This document shows positions 1 to 7,632 of a DNA stretch of 64,000 nt, piece after piece; position 1 is the stretch's first letter, and every line of letters begins with the position of its first letter. Source of the DNA: Sphingomonas sp. PsM26. GTDB lineage: Bacteria; Pseudomonadota; Alphaproteobacteria; Sphingomonadales; Sphingomonadaceae. A program made the position numbers and the translations under genes. The notes under the pieces are model-generated. The model was given only the letters and a program-made list of their open reading frames with translations. It made no database searches and was not told where the DNA came from. The stretch covers positions 186,001 to 250,000 of the forward strand of contig JARUXA010000001.1 of assembly GCA_030433805.1 (NCBI GenBank), in the 5' to 3' direction.

Positions 1-813
1 GATGTTGAGCCACGCGAGCGAATTCTCGGAGACGACCGCGGCATTGGCATAGGCCGCCATCGCCGCGTCGTAGCGCTTGCCCTCGCGCTCCTCAGCGCCG
101 AAATATTTGACCGTCTCGAAATTGAGCAGCGAATCGACTGCATGGCTGACAGCACCCGTGTCGAGATCGTTCATCCGTGTGCGGAGCGCGGCGCGCCAGT
201 CGGTCACCCAGCGCGTGAAGACGATGTACACCGCCACCATCACCAGCGTGCCGGCGACCAGCCCGGATCCGAACTTGGTCCAGAAGATCCCGAGCACCAG
301 CGCGAGTTCGAGCACCGTCGGCGCGATGTTGAACAGCAGGAAATACAGCATCGTGTCGATGCTCTTGGTCCCGCGCTCGACCACCTTGGTGACCGCGCCC
401 GTGCGACGTTCGAGATGGAAGCGCAGCGACAATTGGTGGAGGTGGCGGAACACACCCGCCGCCAACCGCCGCGTCGCATCCTGCCCGACGCGCTCGAACA
501 CCGCATTGCGCAAATTGTCGAACACCACCGACCCGAACCGCGCGGCGGCATAGCCGATCACCAGCAGGAAGATCAGCGACACCACCGAGGGGGTGCGCGG
601 TCCGCCCGCCATCCCGTCGATCGCGCCCTGTAGCGCGAACGGCGCGCCGTAGACCTGCACCAGCTTGGAGGCGACGACGAGCAGCATCGCGCCGACGATC
701 CGCAGCCGCAATGCGGGCGCATCGGCGGGCCATAGATAGGGCAGGAAGCGCCGCAGCGTCGGGAGCATCGGGCGCTCGGGCGCGGTCGAAGTGGTTGCGA
801 GATCAGGTGGCAT
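1..813 (-). CDS. Atm1/HMT1-type ABC exporter, N-terminal part (runs off the window)
   Basis: The visible 271 residues are the membrane domain of a half-size ABC exporter; the ATPase domain lies beyond position 1. Hydrophobic helices are seen near residues 37-60 and 76-95. They are followed by the cytosolic loop typical of the Atm1/HMT1 branch (LSLRFHLERRTGAVTKVVER, then a conserved G-S-I-D-T-M stretch) and a motif ending NSLAWLN. Proteins of this branch export glutathione-linked sulfur compounds or metal conjugates to support cytosolic Fe-S assembly or metal tolerance; that role is inferred from the family. Start chosen at the ATG at 811-813, which gives the usual short basic N-terminus. Identification as an Atm1-like exporter is firm, the substrate is not. 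Confidence 0.85.
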   Translation of the reverse strand, partial: MPPDLATTSTAPERPMLPTLRRFLPYLWPADAPALRLRIVGAMLLVVASKLVQVYGAPFALQGAIDGMAGGPRTPSVVSLIFLLVIGYAAARFGSVVFDNLRNAVFERVGQDATRRLAAGVFRHLHQLSLRFHLERRTGAVTKVVERGTKSIDTMLYFLLFNIAPTVLELALVLGIFWTKFGSGLVAGTLVMVAVYIVFTRWVTDWRAALRTRMNDLDTGAVSHAVDSLLNFETVKYFGAEEREGKRYDAAMAAYANAAVVSENSLAWLNI

Positions 814-904
814 CGGAAGGGCATGTAGTCCTAGTCAAGCCGGACCGAAAGCGGCTGGTGGAACAAGCAGAGCGCTTCATCTGTTTTATCGGCGAACGGA
901 GAAG

Positions 905-1141
905 ATGATGGACTCGCTTTTCTACGTCATGGCGATCATGGGATGCGGCGATGGCAGCATGGCTTGCCAACAGGCGCGCGTCGAGCAAGTGCAGTATCGC
1001 TCGATCGCACAATGCCAGGCCGCGATGCCCGCAGCGCTCGCGCGCAATTCGGATATCGACTATCCTGTGGTGAGTGCGTCGTGCCGCGCAACTGGTGCAC
1101 GACTGGCGCAGGCCAAGACCGCCCGCCCGCAGAACGGTTGA
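905..1141 (+). CDS. small Cys-containing hypothetical protein
   Basis: A 78-residue protein beginning at tandem ATG codons (905, 908) behind a GGAGAAG ribosome-binding site. It has a short hydrophobic N-terminus, four cysteines (residues about 14, 21, 37 and 60) and a central QCQAAMPAALARNSDIDYPV segment, with no recognisable catalytic motif. The spaced cysteines and hydrophobic start are compatible with a periplasmic disulfide protein, but no clear cleavage site is seen. I do not recognise a named family. It stands alone between the divergent ABC exporter and the DinG-like helicase. Confidence 0.6.
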   Translation: MMDSLFYVMAIMGCGDGSMACQQARVEQVQYRSIAQCQAAMPAALARNSDIDYPVVSASCRATGARLAQAKTARPQNG

Positions 1142-1247
1142 TTGCAACGCAAATAATAGGTGCGCAAAAACGACTAGGCCCGCCGGATAGCATGGCAATT
1201 CCGGTTCCGGCGTTGCCATTCCGTTCCGTTCCCGCGATATCGGGTGT

Positions 1248-3995
1248 GTGACCGCTCTCCCCTATCCCGCGCTCCACGCGAGCCACAGCGGCATCTGGAT
1301 TGCCGATGCCAATGGCACGCGCCCGATCGGACGCGGCGAGGCGATCCGGATCGCGGCGGATACCCCCGTCATCCTGCTCAACGCCGCGCTGATCGGTCAG
1401 CGCCTCGGTTATGCCGATCTGTCCGGGCTCGACCTGCTCGAACTGTTCGCCTTCCTGTGCCCCGCGCGCTTCATGGTGCCGACGCCACGCGGGCTCGCGC
1501 GGGTCGCGGGGATCGACGCACCCGAGGAAGACAGCGCGATCGCCCCGTTCCTGCGCGACGCGACCGACGCCTTGCTCGGCATGATCGAGAGCGACGACTG
1601 GCCCGAGCGCGAGGGCGCGTGGACCGCCGCGCAATCGCTGTTCCGGCTGCGCTGGACCTGGGCCCCGTTGCTGGTCGACCGGCTGCCCAAGCCCAGCGTC
1701 GCCGAACGCTGGCTCTACACCAAGCTCCCCGAATGGTCCGAGGGCGCGCCCCGCCCGGCGCCCCGCACCGTTTCGCTCGACGCCGACCGCACACAGGAAC
1801 GGCTGGCCGCGCTGACCGGCAGCACCGCTGAGCAGCGCCCCGGCCAGCGTGCCTATGCGCAGGCCGCGCGCGAGGCGTTCGGGCCGCGGATGACGCAAGG
1901 CGCGCCCAACATGGTGCTCGCGGAGGCAGGCACCGGGATCGGCAAGACGCTCGGCTACCTCGCGCCCGCATCGCTCTGGGCGGAGCAGGCAGGCGGGGCG
2001 GTGTGGGTGTCGACCTTCACCAAGGCACTGCAACGGCAATTGGGGCAGGAAAGCGCACGGCTGTTCCCCGACGCCACCGTCCGCAAGACCAAGGTCGTCA
2101 CGCGCAAGGGGCGCGAGAATTACCTCTGCCTGCTCAATCTGGAAGACGCGTTGCAGGGTGGGTTCGCCGGGCGCGCGGCAATCCTCGCGCAACTGGTCGC
2201 GCGCTGGGCGGCGTTCACGGCGGACGGCGACATGGTCGGGGGCGACCTGCCCGGCTGGCTGACGACGCTGTTCCGCCGCAACGGATCGACCGCTTTGACC
2301 GACCGGCGCGGCGAGTGCGTCTATGCTGGCTGCCCGCATTATCGGAAATGCTTCATCGAACGCGCCGCGCGCGCGAGTGCCGACGCCGATTTGGTGATCG
2401 CCAACCACGCGCTGGTGATGGTCAACGCCGCCCGCGGCCGCGAACAGACGACTCGCCCGACGCGCTACGTGTTCGACGAGGGGCATCATATCTTCGATGC
2501 AGCCGATGCGATGTTCTCCACCGCGCTGACCGGCGCCGAGACGATCGAGCTGCGCCGCTGGGTGATCGGCCCCGAATCGGGCGGGCGCGGGCGGCGGCGC
2601 GGGCTTGCCGCGCGGCTTTCGGACGTGGCGAGCTACGACGAGGCGGGCGGGCGCGCGATCACCGATGCGGTCGTCGCGGCGCATGCGTTGGCAAGCGACG
2701 GCTGGCTGCAAAGGCTGGGCGAGGGCGCTCCGTTCGGGCCGGTCGAGGCGCTGCTCGCGGCGGTACGCGGGCTGACCTATGCGCGCGCCGAAACGGAGGG
2801 CGATGCGGGCTATGGCCTGGAGACCGAACTCGCCGAACCCGATTCGACGCTGATCGAAGCCGCCGCCCCCGCCGCCGAAGCGCTCGATGCGCTGGTGCGC
2901 CCGCTGGTCGCGCTTGGGCGGCGGCTGGAAGCGGTGCTCGAGGAGGGCCCAGACTGGATGGACGGTCCCGCCCGCGCGCGGATCGAGGGCGCGGTCGCGT
3001 CGGTCGCTTGGCGGGCGGATACGGTCGCGGCGTGGCTGTCGCTGCTGACGCGGATCGGTGGACCGGCGTCGCCCGATTTCGTCGACTGGATGGCGGTCGA
3101 TCGAGTCGAGGGGCGCGATTACGACGTCGGGCTGCATCGCCACTGGCTCGACCCGACCAGGCCGTTTGCCGAGACGGTGCTCAAGCAGGCGCACGGCGTG
3201 CTGGTGACGTCCGCGACGCTGCGCGGCGGTGACGCAGGCTCCGACGAAGGCTGGGACGTCGCCGAGGCACGCACCGGCGCGAATCACCTTCTGCGCGGCG
3301 CGAGCCGGTTCGCCGCGCTGTCACCGTTCGATTACGCAAACCAGGCCGAGGTGCTGATCGTCACCGACGTCAAGCGCGGCGACATGGCGGCGCTCGCCAA
3401 CGCCTATGCGCGGCTGGGGCTGGCGAGCGGTGGCGGGATGCTCGGGCTGTTTACTGCGATCCGGCGGTTGCGCGGGGTCCATGCGCGGATCGCGGACCGA
3501 TTGGCGCGTGAAGGGCTGCCGCTGTACGCGCAGCATGTCGACCCGATCGACACGGGCACGCTGGTCGACATCTTCCGCGACGATCCGGCGGCGTCGCTGC
3601 TCGGCACCGACGCTTTGCGCGACGGGGTGGACGTGCCGGGGCGCTCGCTGCGGATGGTCGTGCTCGAAGGCGTGCCGTGGCCCAAGCCGACCGTGCTCCA
3701 CGCCGCGCGCCGGATGGCGGCGACGGGGGAGGGGGGCGGCAAGGCCTATGACGACCGCATCGTCCGCGCGCGGATGGCGCAGGCGTTCGGGCGGCTGATC
3801 CGCCGCGCGGACGACCACGGGATGTTCGTGCTCCTGTCGTCCGCGATGCCGTCGCGGCTGCTTAGCGCGTTTCCGCCTGGCGTATCGATCACGCGCGTGA
3901 CGCTGGATGAAGCGGTTGCACGTGCGGCGGCGCTTCCCTCGCCCGCGCAAACGGGGCAAGGGGCTCGCGCAACCGCCAACGGAGAAGTCCCGTGA
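1248..3995 (+). CDS. DinG/XPD-like ATP-dependent DNA helicase
   Basis: A 915-residue superfamily 2 helicase. After a ~190-residue N-terminal extension of unknown fold it shows Walker A (EAGTGIGKT, about residues 224-232), a cysteine cluster between about residues 290 and 370 that matches the Fe-S insertion of XPD/DinG enzymes (last part GECVYAGCPHYRKC), the DEGH box (about residue 409), and a C-terminal motif VI (AFGRLIRR). DinG-family enzymes unwind DNA 5'-3' and resolve R-loops or replication-transcription conflicts. Start is GTG at 1248. The stop codon overlaps the GTG of the next gene (GTGA), so the two are translationally coupled. Naming it dinG itself would be too specific because of the distinct N-terminal region. 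Confidence 0.9.
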   Translation: MTALPYPALHASHSGIWIADANGTRPIGRGEAIRIAADTPVILLNAALIGQRLGYADLSGLDLLELFAFLCPARFMVPTPRGLARVAGIDAPEEDSAIAPFLRDATDALLGMIESDDWPEREGAWTAAQSLFRLRWTWAPLLVDRLPKPSVAERWLYTKLPEWSEGAPRPAPRTVSLDADRTQERLAALTGSTAEQRPGQRAYAQAAREAFGPRMTQGAPNMVLAEAGTGIGKTLGYLAPASLWAEQAGGAVWVSTFTKALQRQLGQESARLFPDATVRKTKVVTRKGRENYLCLLNLEDALQGGFAGRAAILAQLVARWAAFTADGDMVGGDLPGWLTTLFRRNGSTALTDRRGECVYAGCPHYRKCFIERAARASADADLVIANHALVMVNAARGREQTTRPTRYVFDEGHHIFDAADAMFSTALTGAETIELRRWVIGPESGGRGRRRGLAARLSDVASYDEAGGRAITDAVVAAHALASDGWLQRLGEGAPFGPVEALLAAVRGLTYARAETEGDAGYGLETELAEPDSTLIEAAAPAAEALDALVRPLVALGRRLEAVLEEGPDWMDGPARARIEGAVASVAWRADTVAAWLSLLTRIGGPASPDFVDWMAVDRVEGRDYDVGLHRHWLDPTRPFAETVLKQAHGVLVTSATLRGGDAGSDEGWDVAEARTGANHLLRGASRFAALSPFDYANQAEVLIVTDVKRGDMAALANAYARLGLASGGGMLGLFTAIRRLRGVHARIADRLAREGLPLYAQHVDPIDTGTLVDIFRDDPAASLLGTDALRDGVDVPGRSLRMVVLEGVPWPKPTVLHAARRMAATGEGGGKAYDDRIVRARMAQAFGRLIRRADDHGMFVLLSSAMPSRLLSAFPPGVSITRVTLDEAVARAAALPSPAQTGQGARATANGEVP

Positions 3996-4528
3996 AGACG
4001 CTGACGCTGCTGCGCCACGCCAAGTCCGGCTGGGACGACCCGGCCTTGCGCGATTACGATCGGTCCCTCAACGCCAAGGGCAAACGCGCGGCCCGGATGG
4101 TCGGCGAGCATCTGCGCGCGCAGGAACGGACTTTCGATCACGTCGTCGCCTCGCCCGCGCTGCGGGTGGTGGAGACGCTGGAGGGCGTGGAAAGCGGCTA
4201 TGGCCGTACGCTCGGACCGGTGTGGGACCGGCGGATCTACCTCGCGTCGGCGGTGACGCTGCTCGACATGGTCCACGAAATGCCCGCCGCTACCGAACGC
4301 CTGCTGCTCGTGGGGCACAATCCGGGGCTGGAGGATCTCGCGCTATGGCTGGTGCCCAAAAGCGACGACCCGCTGCGCGCGACGCTCGAAGCAAAATACC
4401 CGACCGCGAGCGTTGCCGAACTGACGTTCGAGGGGGAATGGTCCGCGCTGACCCCCGGCTCCGCGCGGCTGACCCGGTTCACCCGCCCCCGCGATCTGGA
4501 CCCGAGCCTTGGGCCGGACGAGGACTGA
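3992..4528 (+). CDS. SixA-like phosphohistidine phosphatase (histidine phosphatase superfamily)
   Basis: A 178-residue branch-1 histidine phosphatase. The catalytic RHAKS motif lies at residues 8-12, and the second catalytic histidine sits in LLLVGHNPGLED near residue 108. Length and the RHAKSGWDD start match SixA-type proteins, which remove phosphate from phosphohistidine in His-to-Asp phosphorelays or PTS components; the actual substrate here is unknown. It starts with GTG overlapping the helicase stop by 4 bases. Convergent to the DUF177 gene, with three copies of a 107-bp repeat in between. Confidence 0.85.
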   Translation: MKTLTLLRHAKSGWDDPALRDYDRSLNAKGKRAARMVGEHLRAQERTFDHVVASPALRVVETLEGVESGYGRTLGPVWDRRIYLASAVTLLDMVHEMPAATERLLLVGHNPGLEDLALWLVPKSDDPLRATLEAKYPTASVAELTFEGEWSALTPGSARLTRFTRPRDLDPSLGPDED

Positions 4529-4579
4529 GCGCGTCGGCTTATCGCTGGTAATGTTTCGCTCACCGCTTTTCTGACGACT

Positions 4580-4686
4580 GCTTCCCCGGCGAAGGCCGGG
4601 GCCCAGGAGCGGGCCAGCAGAGTGCAGGCCGCTGCCCGTCATTACCGCGACCTTCGCTCCTGGGCCCCGGCCTTCGCCGGGGAAGC
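4580..4686. repeat. 107-bp BIME-like palindromic repeat, family A, copy 1
   Basis: Two inverted arms of about 28 bases (GCTTCCCCGGCGAAGGCC and its complement) flank a ~50-base centre. Each arm is itself a small hairpin (CCCCGGC GAAG GCCGGGG). The arrangement resembles two head-to-head REP elements. It lies between the convergent SixA-like and DUF177 genes, first of three copies in the 554-base gap. Confidence 0.9.
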
Positions 4687-4750
4687 GCCAAGGGGGAGTA
4701 GCGGATGTTTCACAGATCCGAGGGCGGGATGCGCTCCCTTTTCTACCCGC

Positions 4751-4857
4751 GCTTCCCCGGCGAAGGCCGGGGCCCAGTAGCGGGCCAGCAGGTTGCAGGC
4801 CGCTGCACGCCATTACCGCGACCTTCGCGCTTGGCCCCCGGCCTACGCCGGGGAAGC
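4751..4857. repeat. 107-bp BIME-like repeat, family A, copy 2
   Basis: Same 107-base length and architecture as the copy at 4580, including the centre CATTACCGCGACCTTCGC. The right arm has point changes (for example GCCTACGCC for GCCTTCGCC), so this copy is diverging. Confidence 0.9.
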
Positions 4858-4921
4858 GCCATGGGAAGCGGGGGATGGTTTGAAGATCCGAGGGTGAGAC
4901 GCGCACTCTGCCCCCACGCGC

Positions 4922-5028
4922 GCTTCCCCGGCGAAGGCCGGGGCCCAGTAGCGAGCCGGCAGATTGCAGGCCGCTGCCCGTCATTACCGCGACCTTCGCT
5001 CCTGGGCCCCGGCCTTCGCCGGGGAAGC
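4922..5028. repeat. 107-bp BIME-like repeat, family A, copy 3
   Basis: Third copy in the same gap, again 107 bases. The three copies are in the same orientation with spacers of 64 bases. Arms and most of the centre match copies 1 and 2. No coding sequence is supported in 4529-5082. Confidence 0.9.
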
Positions 5029-5082
5029 GTCCAAAAACCGGAAAGCAGCGCCAAAACGGAACGCTAAAGCGTCACCGACCGC

Positions 5083-5616
5083 TCACGAGCGGTCCAACCG
5101 CTTCTCCAGCGCTGCCTTCAACCCCGCCAGCGCGCCTGCGGGCTTGGCCTCTTCCTCGCTGATCACCCCCGCCGCCTTCAACGCCGCCGCCGCATTGGGA
5201 CCACGCGGGAAGGGATCGAGCGACAGCGCCATCGTCTCCGCCGCCGCCTCGCCGAGATCGACCGCCGCGCCGTCGAACACCATCGTGTCCAGCGCATCGG
5301 GATCGAGCTCGATTTCCTCCGAATCCGGCTCGTGGTCGACGAAGCGTAAGGCGATCGGCTCCTCGACCGTCACGGGCAGCGGATCGTCGGTGACCGAGCA
5401 CGCCTGCACCACCGCCGCGCTGACCGTCCCGCGCGCGACGACCCCAGCGGCGTCGCGGCGCACCGCGAACTTCGCCTCGAGCCGGTCGACCGAAATCAGG
5501 TCGAACCGCTTGGCCAGCGCCGCACGCTCGGCGTCGTTGGCGGTGATGGCGATCGTGCGTTCGCCCTCGCCGATCGTGTCGATGCGTTCGGTGCGCGAAA
5601 ATTCGGGGGCGGTCAT
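5083..5616 (-). CDS. DUF177/YceD family protein
   Basis: 177 residues with the acidic middle typical of YceD/DUF177 proteins (EEIELDPDALD near residues 99-109) and a QACSVT segment near residues 71-76 where family members carry a conserved cysteine. In other bacteria and in plastids the family is linked to 23S rRNA accumulation and is often encoded near ribosomal protein L32; the L32 gene is not visible here. The ATG overlaps the stop of the upstream chaperone gene by 4 bases (ATGA at 5613-5616), so the two form an operon, an arrangement known from other alphaproteobacteria. Confidence 0.85.
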   Translation of the reverse strand: MTAPEFSRTERIDTIGEGERTIAITANDAERAALAKRFDLISVDRLEAKFAVRRDAAGVVARGTVSAAVVQACSVTDDPLPVTVEEPIALRFVDHEPDSEEIELDPDALDTMVFDGAAVDLGEAAAETMALSLDPFPRGPNAAAALKAAGVISEEEAKPAGALAGLKAALEKRLDRS

Positions 5617-6128
5617 GCGATGTCTCCCGCAAGGATGGTTGGCGTGGGCAAGGCGGCGAGGCGGGCATCGAACGCGAACAGCGCGTCCTGCGTATGCGCC
5701 CGTGCGGCGGGGGCAGGGGGCCCCGCCCGGTACAGGTTGCGTTCCAGCGCGCTACCCAGAGCGCGCGCGGCAAGACCGTCGCGATACGCGCCCAGCCGTC
5801 CGCCGAGCATCCCCATCATCTTGCCGATATGCTTGCCCACGCCGATGTCGCCGACCCCCGATTCGCGGAGTTGCCCGTCCATGTCGCTGACGAATCGCTC
5901 GGTCAGCCGCGCGCTCGCCGCAGCAGCGCCCGGGTCGCGCTCCAGCCGCAACAACACCAGCGACAGCACCGCCGCGATCATGTCGAAGCGCCCGTCAATC
6001 GTATCGGGGACGCCTCCCGTTTCATACCAGTGCGGCAACCGCGCCTGGGCGACGACGGAATCATACAAGGCCAGCGCGACATCGTCCTCGCCGCGCCCGA
6101 ACAGTCTCGATAAGAAGCTCAAACGCAT
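5613..6128 (-). CDS. ubiquinol-cytochrome c chaperone family protein (CBP3-like)
   Basis: 171 residues matching the Cbp3/UQCC1 assembly-factor family: an amphipathic N-terminus (MRLSFLSRLFGR), then Y-x-x-V-x-Q-A-R-x-P-x-W-Y, D-T-I-D-G-R-F-D-M and an F-V-S-D-M-D-G-x-L-R-E-x-G-V-G-D stretch near residues 83-98. Members assist cytochrome b insertion into the bc1 complex. Start set at the ATG at 6126-6128; an upstream extension in the same frame runs antisense through bamE and is not credible. Divergent from bamE and coupled by ATGA to the DUF177 gene. Confidence 0.88.
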   Translation of the reverse strand: MRLSFLSRLFGRGEDDVALALYDSVVAQARLPHWYETGGVPDTIDGRFDMIAAVLSLVLLRLERDPGAAAASARLTERFVSDMDGQLRESGVGDIGVGKHIGKMMGMLGGRLGAYRDGLAARALGSALERNLYRAGPPAPAARAHTQDALFAFDARLAALPTPTILAGDIA

Positions 6129-6257
6129 ATCCTCTCGCGGTTGCCCAAGGCCTGCCCTTGTTTGGCCGCGTTTCCCGGCATATTGAGGCATCGCGTCCGG
6201 GATGCAATGGAATGGCGTGCCCTGCCGTGGGGTGTCCGCGCCCGTGTGGAGAAGTCG

Positions 6258-6767
6258 ATGAGCCTCAAGACCGTCCGCCAGCTGACGGCCGCCGTCCTCG
6301 CCGCCACCGTGATCGTGGGGGGGAGCGCCTGCGTTCCGCTGAAATCGCACCAGGGCTATGTGATCGATCCCGATCTGGTCAACTCGGTCCAGACCGGCAC
6401 AGACAACCGGCAGTCGGTCCTCGCGGTGCTCGGCAAGCCGAGCTTCACCAGCCAGTTCAACGAAGGCGACTGGTATTATATCAGTCGCGAGGCGCGCAAT
6501 TACGCGTTTAACAACCCGAAGGTGCGCGATCAGGTCACCGTCCGCATCAGCTTCGACCAGAAGGGCGTCGTCTCGGCGGTGCGCAGGTCGGGCGCCGAGC
6601 AAGTCGCGAGCATCAGCCCGTCGAGCAAGATCACCCCGACGCTCGGCAAGAAGCGCAACTTCTTCGACGAGCTGTTCGGCAATATCGGTACGGTCGGCGC
6701 GATCGGCGGCGGTGGCGGCGGCGGCGGCGGCGGATCGAGCGGTCCGAACGGCAGCGGCGCCCCGTAA
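6258..6767 (+). CDS. bamE: outer membrane protein assembly factor BamE (SmpA/OmlA lipoprotein)
   Basis: 169 residues with a lipoprotein signal (lipobox GGSAC, Cys at residue 25), followed by the SmpA/OmlA domain: GYVIDPDLVNSVQTG, then V-L-x-x-L-G-K-P-S near residues 53-60 and DWYYISR. BamE is a lipoprotein subunit of the BAM complex that inserts outer membrane beta-barrels. The C-terminus carries a polyglycine run (ten Gly) in a low-complexity tail, common in sphingomonad versions. Start chosen at the ATG at 6258 so that the signal peptide is N-terminal. Confidence 0.92.
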   Translation: MSLKTVRQLTAAVLAATVIVGGSACVPLKSHQGYVIDPDLVNSVQTGTDNRQSVLAVLGKPSFTSQFNEGDWYYISREARNYAFNNPKVRDQVTVRISFDQKGVVSAVRRSGAEQVASISPSSKITPTLGKKRNFFDELFGNIGTVGAIGGGGGGGGGGSSGPNGSGAP

Positions 6768-6779
6768 CCTCGGCACAGC

Positions 6780-6794
6780 GTAACGCGCGGTTAC
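6780..6794. promoter_or_regulatory. GTAAC/GTTAC inverted repeat ahead of the RcnB-like gene
   Basis: GTAAC-GCGCG-GTTAC, perfect 5-base arms, 126 bases before the start at 6920. It uses the same half-site as the palindrome at 7563-7580 in the opposite arrangement. The 152-base gap 6768-6919 holds no gene. Function is inferred only. Confidence 0.35.
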
Positions 6795-6919
6795 ATTCTG
6801 ATACAACCCTGTCGAAAGTCTGACGCCGCCGTTCGCGGATCGTTCAGTCGGCGGGGGGCATACCCTCTTCATCGTCCGGTGTTTCCATGATGCACCGGAC
6901 CGTATTGGAGGAGATGACC

Positions 6920-7426
6920 ATGCGTACTCTTATTGCTTCTTTGGTGCTCGCCGCGACCCTGACCCCGGTTGCCGCCCAGGCCCAGTCGAACCAGGAACTG
7001 CGCCGCGACCGTCAGGACATTCGCGCCGAGCAGCGCGATCTGCGCCAGGCCTATCGCAGCGGCGATCCGCGCGCGATCCGCGACCAGCGCAACGACGTCC
7101 GCGAAGCCCGCCAGGAATTCCGCGAGGACCTGCGCGATCGCGACCGCGCATGGGGCCGTGACGACTGGCGCGGGTTCCGCGACCGCAACCCCAATGCCTA
7201 TGCGCGTGGCGGCTGGAACGCCCCGTTCCGCTACACCGCCTTCCGTCCCGGCCTGCGGATCGGCCAGCCTTATTACAGCAGCCGCTACGTCATCGCCGAT
7301 CCGTGGCGCTACCACCTCCCGCGCGCCCGCCCGGGCCAGCAGTGGGTGCGGCATTACAATGACGTGATCCTGGTCGACACCCGTCGTGGCTATGTCGTCG
7401 ACGTCAACCGCGGCTTCTACCGCTAA
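6920..7426 (+). CDS. RcnB-family periplasmic protein
   Basis: 168 residues: a cleavable signal peptide (MRTLIASLVLAATLTPVAAQAQ), a highly charged Arg/Asp/Glu-rich middle, then the C-terminal RcnB-like domain with the pattern G-x-x-W-V-R-x-Y-x-D-x-I-L-V-D-x-R-x-G-Y-V-V-D-V. RcnB proteins are small periplasmic proteins involved in nickel/cobalt homeostasis in enterobacteria; sphingomonads have many paralogues of unknown role. The ATG at 6920 is preferred over 6914 because the GGAGGAG at 6907-6913 is then correctly spaced. Confidence 0.8.
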   Translation: MRTLIASLVLAATLTPVAAQAQSNQELRRDRQDIRAEQRDLRQAYRSGDPRAIRDQRNDVREARQEFREDLRDRDRAWGRDDWRGFRDRNPNAYARGGWNAPFRYTAFRPGLRIGQPYYSSRYVIADPWRYHLPRARPGQQWVRHYNDVILVDTRRGYVVDVNRGFYR

Positions 7427-7531
7427 ACCTTTTCGTCGCGTCGGACCGGCCGTCCCCTGGCAACAGGGGGCGGCCGGTTTGCGTTCGGCAACCGACAAAG
7501 CCCGACGGCGCAATACGCGCTCCGGGCATAG

Positions 7532-7580
7532 TACGCCAAATCGAGTAGATAATACGCCAGACCGTTACCATTCCGTAACG
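7532..7580 (+). promoter_or_regulatory. candidate operator: TACGCCA direct repeats plus CGTTAC palindrome
   Basis: In the 206-base gap before the NfrB-like gene, TACGCCA occurs at 7532-7538 and 7553-7559 (21 bases apart, about two helical turns), followed by a perfect inverted repeat CGTTACCATTCCGTAACG at 7563-7580 ending 52 bases before the start at 7633. The layout suggests a regulator binding site and no known regulon motif was matched with confidence. Confidence 0.4.
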
Positions 7581-7632
7581 ATGTTGCTGCGTTCTGTGGT
7601 TAGATGCCGCCTACTGAGTCGGGGGGCTTGGC

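Noticed and set aside
936..3287. Long open frame on the minus strand opposite the DinG-like helicase
   Set aside because: Arg/His/Gly-rich composition typical of antisense high-GC DNA; the plus-strand frame carries all helicase motifs.
4580..5028. Three evenly spaced repeats resembling a short CRISPR-like array
   Set aside because: Units are 107 bp and internally palindromic, spacers are 64 bases, copies also occur singly at other loci, and there are no cas genes.
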